From a bacterium (GTDB lineage: Bacteria > Bdellovibrionota_C > UBA2361 > RFPC01): a DNA stretch of 64,000 nucleotides. The position numbers and the translations under genes were made by a program. Below the pieces are notes generated by a model, which saw only the letters and a list, made by a program, of their open reading frames with translations, was not told where the DNA came from and searched no databases. Of the stretch, positions 7,237-14,184 are shown piece by piece. Positions within the stretch are counted from its first letter, which is position 1, and the number at the start of each line of letters is the position of its first letter. The stretch covers positions 151,139 through 215,138 of the forward strand of contig JAUIIO010000003.1 in NCBI GenBank assembly GCA_030431715.1, written 5' to 3'.

Positions 7237-8271
7237 ATGTTTGGTATGTATTTGGGTATGGATGTTCAGAGGGTACTTTTTGATAGTTCGTTAACGGTGG
7301 CTGAGCCTTTGGTTGTGGATGAACGGCGGGAGGTGCAGCGGGAGATTTTGCCGGGGGAATTTTCTCGGATTGAGCTTGAAGATATATTAGTGCTGCCGAA
7401 GCAGAGTAAGGTTGAGTGGGATCTTAAGAAACGGGGCGTGAGCCTTGAGACGCTTTTTGAGCAGTATGATGAGGAAGGGGTGGACCGGGATGAGGTTTGG
7501 AATGCTCATATTGAGCACAATAAATCACTTGAGGTTCTTATTGATGAGATTGGGCCTTCTCAGGTGCTTCTACGTGAGCTCTATACGCCAGAGTTGCTTA
7601 AAGAGCGAATTGATCGAGCAAGGGTCGTACTTGTTGCCGGGGGCGATGATCATCTGAAATATGTTTCTCATTTTATTAAAGACACCTTTGTAGTTCCTGT
7701 AAATACCGATCCAGAGCGAAGTACTGGGGCTCTGATGACACAATCTGTTAAAGGACTTGGGCATACGCTTCAGGCTCTTAGAGAGGGTAAGTTTCTTGTA
7801 GAGGAGTGGCAGCGGATTGATACGGAGCTTAATGGCAAAAAACTTCCGCCGTGTCTTTCAGAGATTTACATTGGAGAAGAAAAATCAAAGATGGGCTCCC
7901 GAGTAAAGGTAAAGTACTGGGGACGAGAGGCTACGATGAAGGGGTCAGGTGTATTAATCGCAACTGGTGCGGGATCTACTGGATGGTTTAAGTCAGCTTC
8001 AAGATATCTGTTTAGTGACCCGCAGCTCTGGGCAAGGACGTCGCCGCATCTTGAATTTGTACAGCGTGAGCCTTACGGAGAAATTACCACTGCTTCTCTG
8101 CTTCACGGCAGTATTGAACAAGGGCAGGCACTTGAAATTGTCTCAACTCTAAACCACGGAGGGGAACTCTCTATTGATTCGCTCTCTGATCACGCATTCC
8201 CAAGAGGATCGGTAGCGGTGCTTAGAGTTTCCGATCAGCCGCTTAATGTGCTCAAAATGATGGATGAGTAG
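7237..8271 (+). CDS. NAD kinase-like protein (NADK2-type)
   Basis: About 344 residues. Start is uncertain: TTG 7222 and ATGs at 7237, 7246 and 7258 are all in frame and none has a good ribosome site. The first half is a family-specific helical region ending LEVLIDEIG. The kinase core shows VVLVAGGDDHLKYVSHFI (GGDD variant of the GGDG ATP-binding motif), VNTDPERSTGAL (the NTDP motif), LSEIYIGEE, ATGAGSTGWFKSASR (the GAGSTAW-like NAD-binding motif) and ELSIDSLS. GGDD..KYVSHF is a feature I associate with NADK2 (mitochondrial-type) relatives rather than NadK proper. The enzyme would make NADP+ from NAD+ and ATP in the cytoplasm. Composition is AT-richer than the island upstream, so it is probably native. 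Confidence 0.85.
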   Translation: MFGMYLGMDVQRVLFDSSLTVAEPLVVDERREVQREILPGEFSRIELEDILVLPKQSKVEWDLKKRGVSLETLFEQYDEEGVDRDEVWNAHIEHNKSLEVLIDEIGPSQVLLRELYTPELLKERIDRARVVLVAGGDDHLKYVSHFIKDTFVVPVNTDPERSTGALMTQSVKGLGHTLQALREGKFLVEEWQRIDTELNGKKLPPCLSEIYIGEEKSKMGSRVKVKYWGREATMKGSGVLIATGAGSTGWFKSASRYLFSDPQLWARTSPHLEFVQREPYGEITTASLLHGSIEQGQALEIVSTLNHGGELSIDSLSDHAFPRGSVAVLRVSDQPLNVLKMMDE

Positions 8272-8385
8272 TAGGGGATCATTCTACCTCTCTAAATGCT
8301 TCATTTTTCTAGGTGGAGTGAAACGCTTGAACACTATAGTATGGTCGCTGAGTAGAGTTTAGATAATCTAGGAAAATATCGTCCC

Positions 8386-9441
8386 TTGAAGACATCAGAT
8401 CTTAAATCCGCCATTGATACTATCCTGTCAAAGAGCGTCTTTGTGCGTGTGCTTGTAGACCTTTGTAAAGCAAAGGGGGTGGGGGTGTATCTTGTTGGGG
8501 GAGCTGTACGCGACCTCTTGCTTGATTTTGAAGCTGAAATTAATGACCTTGATATCTTTATTGAGCAGGAGCCACAGCAGGTACAGGTATTACTTGAAGA
8601 AGCAAAGAAGACGGTAGGAGATCTGCATCCAGATGAAAAGCATCCTTATCGTTACGACATTCTTCACGGGGCAAATGTTGGAGAGAGGCTTAAACGATTT
8701 GATATTACAGTAAATGCGGTTGCTTGGGATTTGCACAATCAGGTTATTGTCGATCCATTGGAGAAGGCGCTAGGTGACATTGAGAGAAGAGTTATTCGCC
8801 CTGTTAATTTGCTGCTTTATCTTACAGATTTTAAGGGCCAGCTCCGGTCAATTCGGTTTGCGCTTAGTAGAAATCTTACAATTGATGATGAGCTGCTTGG
8901 TGCTATGGCTAAAAACAGCGCTCTATATGGGCTCTCAGATCCCGTTCATCGTTCGAAGTGTTTTGCCGAAATGCTTAGGATGTTTACGCTTGGGAGAAGT
9001 GAGGAGGCTCTAATGTTTTTGCATAAGACTGGCTTCTTGGTGCAGATTCTTCCGGAAGCCGCTCCTGGTCTAGCTAGTGATCCAGACGCGTTTATTTCTC
9101 AGATAGTAGCTGACCGAAAAGAGAAAGAGGCTGGACTTTCTGCTAGTGAGATGGAGAACTATCAGCTTAAAAAACAGATGGTATTTCCTGCCGATTTGCA
9201 GAGTGATGATCTGACGTATCATCTTGTCGTAAGCGCGCAAGCGCTTGAGTGTTTTAAAACTCTCTATGCGCACTCACTCTCTGCGCTCTTAGATTTAAAT
9301 AAGAACGCGCTCTCTGCTCATGTGTTTTCTGATCAGGTGCTGGAGCAGATTCGTAAGAATGCTATTCAAAATGTATTAACGCGACTTAAAGTATGGCCTG
9401 CGCTACAAGGTGTTGTTGCGTTAGCTCTGCAATCTGAATAA
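8386..9441 (+). CDS. CCA tRNA nucleotidyltransferase / poly(A) polymerase family protein
   Basis: 351 residues from TTG 8386; no upstream ATG is in frame. Class II nucleotidyltransferase motifs are in order: YLVGGAVRDLLL, NDLDIFI with the DxD metal ligands, RFDITVNAVAWD, DIERRVIRPV and LRSIRFAL. It is shorter than typical bacterial CCA-adding enzymes (about 400-450), with the C-terminal body domain reduced and no HD domain. Expected role is adding or repairing the 3'-CCA end of tRNA in the cytoplasm; poly(A) polymerase activity cannot be excluded by eye. It ends 3 bp before the convergent flagellin gene. Confidence 0.85.
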   Translation: MKTSDLKSAIDTILSKSVFVRVLVDLCKAKGVGVYLVGGAVRDLLLDFEAEINDLDIFIEQEPQQVQVLLEEAKKTVGDLHPDEKHPYRYDILHGANVGERLKRFDITVNAVAWDLHNQVIVDPLEKALGDIERRVIRPVNLLLYLTDFKGQLRSIRFALSRNLTIDDELLGAMAKNSALYGLSDPVHRSKCFAEMLRMFTLGRSEEALMFLHKTGFLVQILPEAAPGLASDPDAFISQIVADRKEKEAGLSASEMENYQLKKQMVFPADLQSDDLTYHLVVSAQALECFKTLYAHSLSALLDLNKNALSAHVFSDQVLEQIRKNAIQNVLTRLKVWPALQGVVALALQSE

Positions 9442-9444
9442 AAG

Positions 9445-11304
9445 CTAGGTCTGTAGTAGCCTTAGCGCTAGCGCTGGTTGCTGGTTTGCTTGCGAAAGTA
9501 CGGCTGCTGCTGATTGCTGAAGAATCTGTAGCCTTGTGAGGTTGGCAGACTCAAAGGCTATGTCGGAATCTCGAATACGTGACTGCGCAGCGGCGTAGTT
9601 TTCGCTGCTAACTTGTAAGGTATTTATTGCTGAACCAAGTCGTGCCTGATAGGCACCTATTACGCCGCGTTGCTCTGCTAGAGATTGGAGTTTGTCCGAG
9701 AGCGGAGCGAGTGCCTGCATTGCGTCGGCTTGTGTTTTAAGTGAGAAGTCCAGTAATGGGGCAATTCCTTCTCTTGTTGAGCCAAGTAGTACGTTAACTC
9801 CTGAAGTTCTACCTACGGCAAGATCAACTACTCCATCGCTGTTAAAATCACCTGTCGTTGCACGAAAGTTCCCTGTGCCTATGCTTGGAATAGTAGATGA
9901 AAGTTCTAGTGTGCCATCTCCTGCTCCGAGAAGTATGGATCCACCTGGTGTTGCACTCGAGCTCGTAAACACATCAAGGAAGCCGTCTCCGTTAAAGTCA
10001 GCTATATCAATAGAATTTTGAATATCACCTGTTGAATAAAACTGATTACCCTGAAAGGAGCCATCACCGTTCCCCAGTAAGACGCTCACTCCGTTCTGGG
10101 AATTATGAGCAATGACCATGTCAAGGTTGCCATCATCATTGAGATCTCCAAGTTTAATCTCCTGAGCACCACCAGGCACAGCATAGCTACCTGCACTTTG
10201 AAATGTACCATCTCCAACACTAATAAGTACTTCGGCTGCGTAGTCGTTATAACTTGAGATCACGACATCAGCCATGCCGTCTCCGTTGACATCTCCAGTC
10301 TGTATATCGAATGAATATGCAGTTGTTGGATTTGATATTCCAGATGCAGTAAATGTACCGTCGCCAGAATTTAGAGCGACATACAGTGCAACGCTATCTT
10401 GAAAGACAAGATCGATATCCCCATCTCCATCCAAATCGGCTACATCGACCCCATCAGTTACTACTGGGATGCTGCTGATGGTAGCTGTATGCGTGAAAGT
10501 TCCGTTACCATTGCCAGTAAAGACATAGGCGTTATCAGTCAAGTTATTCACATTGGTCGCCAGATCTAAGATTCCATCATTATTAAAATCAGCGACTGAT
10601 AGAGTGTTAATTGTTGCTGAAACTACAACTGAATTCGCTGCGGCAAAGGTGCCATCCCCATTTCCGATATGAATAGAGACGCTATTTGCGAGCGATTGTA
10701 CGGTCGCAAGGTCGATAATACCATCACCATTAAAATCACCAGTTTCAATAGCGTACGTATTGTTGGTCGTAGAAAACGAAGTGGGGGGTTCAAATGTTCC
10801 GTCGCCCATCACGCCGCCGAGTGATGATTGAATAAGACCATCGGTGCCGTAGCCGCCTTGGAGTGAGATCCCAGAGGAAAGTGTGCCATCAAAGAGATTG
10901 AGATCGTTAAATTCTGAGGTTCGTGAAACTCTAAAAAACTCCTTTCGTAAGGCTTGCGCCTCTTCATCAAGTGATGCTCGTTGCACATGCGATAAGGGGC
11001 CATTGGCAGATTGTTCTGCAAGTTCTTGTATTCGAATTACTATATTTGAGAGTTCTGATACTGTGGAATCAGCTATGTTTAGTAGTGAGAGGCCGTCGTT
11101 AAAGTTCCTGATACCTTGCGTAAATACTCTTCGATCAGCTCCGAGCGAATCCGATATGGCAAGACCTGCGGCATCGTCTGATGCACGGTTTATACGCTGG
11201 CCGGAACTTAACCGTTCAAAAACGGTGCTAAGCCTTGAGTCAGCACCTGAAAGCTGACGCTGCGCGCGCAAGGACGCTATATTACTACCAAGGGTAATAG
11301 GCAC
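9445..11304 (-). CDS. fliC: Flagellin with an internal seven-repeat FG-GAP domain
   Basis: 619 residues from a GTG at 11304, giving the standard flagellin start (PITLGSNIASLRAQRQL) and a GGAG ribosome site. Residues 1-150 are the N-terminal D0/D1 coiled coil (RLSSGQRINRASDDAAGLAIS). Residues about 510-619 are the C-terminal D1/D0 (RLGSAINTL, RIRDSDIAFESANLTRLQIL, ending LALRLLQT). Between them, about 165-508, sit seven Ca-binding type repeats: GDFNGDGIID, ADFNNDGILD, ADLDGDGDID, GDVNGDGMAD, GDLNDDGNLD, ADFNGDGFLD and GDFNSDGVVD, alternating with GDGTF motifs. Seven FG-GAP units normally make a seven-bladed beta-propeller, so the surface D2/D3 region seems replaced by one. It has a candidate sigma-28 promoter and a leader hairpin. 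Confidence 0.92.
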   Translation of the reverse strand: MPITLGSNIASLRAQRQLSGADSRLSTVFERLSSGQRINRASDDAAGLAISDSLGADRRVFTQGIRNFNDGLSLLNIADSTVSELSNIVIRIQELAEQSANGPLSHVQRASLDEEAQALRKEFFRVSRTSEFNDLNLFDGTLSSGISLQGGYGTDGLIQSSLGGVMGDGTFEPPTSFSTTNNTYAIETGDFNGDGIIDLATVQSLANSVSIHIGNGDGTFAAANSVVVSATINTLSVADFNNDGILDLATNVNNLTDNAYVFTGNGNGTFTHTATISSIPVVTDGVDVADLDGDGDIDLVFQDSVALYVALNSGDGTFTASGISNPTTAYSFDIQTGDVNGDGMADVVISSYNDYAAEVLISVGDGTFQSAGSYAVPGGAQEIKLGDLNDDGNLDMVIAHNSQNGVSVLLGNGDGSFQGNQFYSTGDIQNSIDIADFNGDGFLDVFTSSSATPGGSILLGAGDGTLELSSTIPSIGTGNFRATTGDFNSDGVVDLAVGRTSGVNVLLGSTREGIAPLLDFSLKTQADAMQALAPLSDKLQSLAEQRGVIGAYQARLGSAINTLQVSSENYAAAQSRIRDSDIAFESANLTRLQILQQSAAAVLSQANQQPALALRLLQT

Positions 11305-11317
11305 TACAAAACTCCAT

Positions 11318-11337
11318 CCGCATACGTATTTATGCGG
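11318..11337 (-). promoter_or_regulatory. Hairpin just upstream of the flagellin ribosome site
   Basis: CCGCATA and TATGCGG form a perfect 7-bp stem with loop CGTATT (plus-strand reading), ending about 13 nt before the GTG start and directly touching the GGATGGAG ribosome site. It could influence translation or mRNA stability. Confidence 0.5.
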
Positions 11338-11351
11338 TACTGCACCTATAA

Positions 11352-11379
11352 GTATCGGATTTCTCAAGGGAAAACTTAA
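11352..11379 (-). promoter_or_regulatory. Candidate sigma-28 promoter of the flagellin gene
   Basis: Minus strand reads TTAAGTTT, 12-nt spacer, TCCGATAC, close to the sigma-28 (FliA) consensus TAAAGTTT-N11-GCCGATAA. The predicted start is about 40 nt before the GTG. The same spacing appears upstream of the hook gene at 33231. Confidence 0.6.
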
Positions 11380-11577
11380 ATTGTTCTGAGCCTGTCGAGG
11401 TAGGGGGTTGAGACCCTAAGCGCCTGTTATCATTGGCGATATTGTTGATTCCCCTTAAGGTTCACGAACTAAGGATGATGTCCATGCGAGTTTGTGAGGT
11501 CTTTTACGTCAGCCACTACACACAGTATTTGACCGGTGAGCCATAACAACTACAGGTTTTAAAAAGTTGTAAAAGTT

Positions 11578-13416
11578 ATGTCGGTTGTGATCAATAAAAC
11601 TCCTGCGGTTGCGCGGGGAGCAGATCTTAAAGATTATGCGTTACCGGATCGTGAAGTCATTCGGGACACGTTAGCAAGTCGTATAGTGGTTGAGGCCTCA
11701 ACCTATGACACCAAAGATGCAAATTTACGTGATGATGCCTATGCTATCACTACCACTGAGACAGGGTACGATCTTGATGTATGTATTGCAGATGTTGATG
11801 ACGCTATCTCTAAAGGATTCCATGCGAAAGAAGCAAATCTTTTGCGAGGGAAGGTAAAGCCTACTATTACCTTTCGCTTTAAGCTTAGTCCTGAATTTGA
11901 AGTTGAAAGAATTGAATATCACTTAAGTGAAACAAGAGTCTTAAGAAATTTCAGCTTTGAACAGGCGGATGAGTTGATTCATAGTAGTGGTCCTCATACA
12001 AGGCAGGTAAAGCTCCTAAGGGAGGCTGCTCGCGCTCTTAGTGAGTACTACGGCTCACATGATGAGATAGAAAGTTTGACCGGTATATCTCGTGAGGGAG
12101 CGCGAAGAGCGGAGCCCATTAACAATATGGACGATGTTACGAGAGTCCTTATGGAATCTGTATCACGTGCTGCAGCGGATCTTGTACGTAAATTTCCGTG
12201 CACTGCTATTTACCGTACCTCTGTTCCGCGTTATGTGCCTACAACGAAAGATCTAAAGAGACTTATAAGTGGAGAAGCAAAGTTTGATAGAGACGTAGAT
12301 CTTAGCCACCCACAGGGTCTTAAAAATTACTTTAGCACAGCACCAATTGATGGTTACGGAGGGCACGCCTACTTACGAGTTACCTCTCCTATGATTCAGT
12401 CTATGGATCTTATTAATCTGAGTATTTTAAAAGCTGTGATAAGTGGTGATAAGATTCCAAATTACGGCGAGGATGCTCACAAGATTGCCAGCATGCAAAA
12501 TGACCCTTCCAGTACTAGAGACGAAAAATATCATCTTAACAGGGTGATAAATGAGCATCTTATAACACAGGCGATGTTTCGAAGGGTTCTAAGTGGAGGT
12601 TCCCTTACGTTAAACCAGACCCATGATCTCTTTATAAAGAGAATACCAGCTCTTCCTCAAAAAGGTCTTTATCTAGATCACACGCTAAAAGCTCTGACAT
12701 TAAAACCAGAAACAGTAACCGACCTGCTACATGGCCTTATGTCAAAAGGTGTAATTGTAGGTCATCATACGGAGAAGGACCGTGCCGCGGGGACTACCAC
12801 CTTTACGATGGATATGGCAAAAAATGAGCAGATCCGCACCGAGGTGATGTGGAAAGACGGCGCCGGTATGCACCTTTCAGAACGGGTTGCAAAGGCAGGA
12901 GCGATTCTAAAGTACATTGCCCCGAAGTTAAGCTCTGGAGATATTGCAGATATGGGCGCCTCTATTTTGGCGTATGAAGATGTTACATTTCGGTATGCGG
13001 TAAGACACACGCGAGCTGTCGAAAAAACGGAGACGACAGAACCTAGTCTAAGTGATGATGTATCCCGGCTAGCAGAGATGTTTGAGGATGAAGGGGCAGA
13101 AGCTGAAGTATTTGATGGTGGGATTAAAGAGCTTTTGTCATCTCCCGATAAGGCTTTCTGGTTGATCACGAGATGGATAGAAGATGGGAAAATTGAGCGA
13201 GGTTCAAATAAGATTCAGCGCAAAGAAATGGATTCTATGATCTCCCTTAAGACAAAGGACGGGGAAAGTTATAATTCCTTTGCTTTGCGGATGAAAGACC
13301 GACCAACAAAAGAGCTCGCACATAGAGCCCGAGCAGAGGCGCTAGTTAGCTTAATCACTGGGTTTAGTGATAGAGACGATCTTAGAGCTTACCTTCAATC
13401 AATCGAGTCAAACTAA
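11578..13416 (+). CDS. Divergent RNB-domain (RNase II/R family) protein
   Basis: 612 residues from ATG 11578. Residues about 40-330 follow the RNB catalytic domain: STYDTKDANLRDDAYA aligned with the four-Asp cluster, YDLDVCIADVDDAISKG (the VHIADV motif), HLSETRVLRNFSFEQADEL, AYLRVTSPMIQSMDLINL (the TSPIRRYPDL motif). By eye one of the four metal Asp is Leu and the catalytic Arg of the TSPIRR motif is missing. No cold-shock domain precedes the RNB part and no S1 domain follows; the C-terminal 250 residues are helical, possibly winged-helix. Family members degrade RNA 3' to 5'. This one may be weakly active, inactive or specialised. It is divergent from the flagellin and overlaps a convergent membrane gene by 4 bp. 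Confidence 0.8.
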   Translation: MSVVINKTPAVARGADLKDYALPDREVIRDTLASRIVVEASTYDTKDANLRDDAYAITTTETGYDLDVCIADVDDAISKGFHAKEANLLRGKVKPTITFRFKLSPEFEVERIEYHLSETRVLRNFSFEQADELIHSSGPHTRQVKLLREAARALSEYYGSHDEIESLTGISREGARRAEPINNMDDVTRVLMESVSRAAADLVRKFPCTAIYRTSVPRYVPTTKDLKRLISGEAKFDRDVDLSHPQGLKNYFSTAPIDGYGGHAYLRVTSPMIQSMDLINLSILKAVISGDKIPNYGEDAHKIASMQNDPSSTRDEKYHLNRVINEHLITQAMFRRVLSGGSLTLNQTHDLFIKRIPALPQKGLYLDHTLKALTLKPETVTDLLHGLMSKGVIVGHHTEKDRAAGTTTFTMDMAKNEQIRTEVMWKDGAGMHLSERVAKAGAILKYIAPKLSSGDIADMGASILAYEDVTFRYAVRHTRAVEKTETTEPSLSDDVSRLAEMFEDEGAEAEVFDGGIKELLSSPDKAFWLITRWIEDGKIERGSNKIQRKEMDSMISLKTKDGESYNSFALRMKDRPTKELAHRARAEALVSLITGFSDRDDLRAYLQSIESN

Positions 13417-13871
13417 CCGGAATTTCTTTTGCCTCTTACATGTTCCCTGATAGTCACTAAGAGGCGAACTATTTCGAGGCCAACTGCGAAATAGAAAAGC
13501 GGATAAAATCCAATAGAAATAAAACTCTCTAAATAGAAGAGAAAGCCAAACGAGAGCAGGACGAAACTGTACCTGAAGGGCAGCTGTGCGTAGTAGAGCC
13601 AGAAGGCCCATTTTTTTCTGCTGTAAAATCCGTACGCAAGTACTGGGATAGTCAGAATTACGAGAGGGTGAAGGATATAGAAAGAGAAGAGAATCCAGCC
13701 GAGTTTGGTGAGGAATAGGTGTTTTAGGAGGAGGATCTTGATGCTGTTGTAGAGAATTGGGAGGACACGGAGGAAGAGGAGGAGATCTAGGAGGGAGGAG
13801 AGGGAGTAGAAGTTTAGGGTGTGGGGGTTCATTGTGTGTTTTGTTTTAGCGTTGTCTATCATTTTGGGCAA
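13413..13871 (-). CDS. Small integral membrane protein, unknown
   Basis: 152 residues, or 139 if translation starts at the ATG at 13832; neither start has a clear ribosome site. It is very hydrophobic, with about four membrane segments (LLDLLLFLRVLPILY, ILFSFYILHPLVILTIPVLAYG, FVLLSFGFLFYLE, FYPLFYFAVGLEIV) and a basic tail (REHVRGKRNSG). I do not recognise it. It overlaps the 3' end of the RNB gene by 4 bp on the opposite strand, and its 5' end lies beside the GGACAA array. Confidence 0.55.
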   Translation of the reverse strand: MPKMIDNAKTKHTMNPHTLNFYSLSSLLDLLLFLRVLPILYNSIKILLLKHLFLTKLGWILFSFYILHPLVILTIPVLAYGFYSRKKWAFWLYYAQLPFRYSFVLLSFGFLFYLESFISIGFYPLFYFAVGLEIVRLLVTIREHVRGKRNSG

Positions 13872-13881
13872 AATGTTTTAT

Positions 13882-13977
13882 GGACAAGGACAAGGACAAG
13901 GACAAGGACAAGGACAAGGACAAGGACAAGGACAAGGAATAGGTGCAGGTGCAGGAGGAGGATTAGGAGGAGGAGTG
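13882..13977 (+). repeat. Hexanucleotide array: nine GGACAA plus degenerate units
   Basis: Nine perfect GGACAA copies (13882-13935) run in phase into GGAATA, GGTGCA, GGTGCA, GGAGGA, GGATTA, GGAGGA. The units share the pattern R-G-W-N-N-A seen at six other loci in this window. Frames through it are open on the plus strand but encode only simple Gly/Gln or Arg/Thr repeats, so I do not call a gene. The rest of the gap to 14184 shows nothing else. Confidence 0.9.
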
Positions 13978-14184
13978 AGAGAAAGTCCGGTAGAAATAGG
14001 CCTCTCGAATGGTGATCATGGGCTTAATTATGCACCCTAGTGCTTAGCGAAACAAGGTTTTGTTGCAATATCGTTAGTATATACAGGTAGTTGCAATCTC
14101 GCATCTCGATGTAACGGCAACGGCGTGGGGTGCATCTTAAGTCTTGTCTGGAATTTATCTAGGAAGAGAGCACCAGAGGCGTAA

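Noticed and set aside
6607..7238. Several short open frames in the REP cluster on both strands
   Set aside because: They consist of palindromic-repeat translation and have no ribosome sites.
9445..11367. Flagellin starting at 11367
   Set aside because: The extra 21 residues do not match any flagellin N-terminus; the GTG at 11304 has a ribosome site and gives the standard PITLGSNI start.
13882..13935. Possible CRISPR array
   Set aside because: Units are 6 bp, contiguous, with no spacers; no cas genes are nearby.
13819..14040. Plus-strand frames encoding Gly-Gln or Arg-Thr repeats
   Set aside because: They translate the GGACAA array in different frames; no ribosome site or globular sequence.
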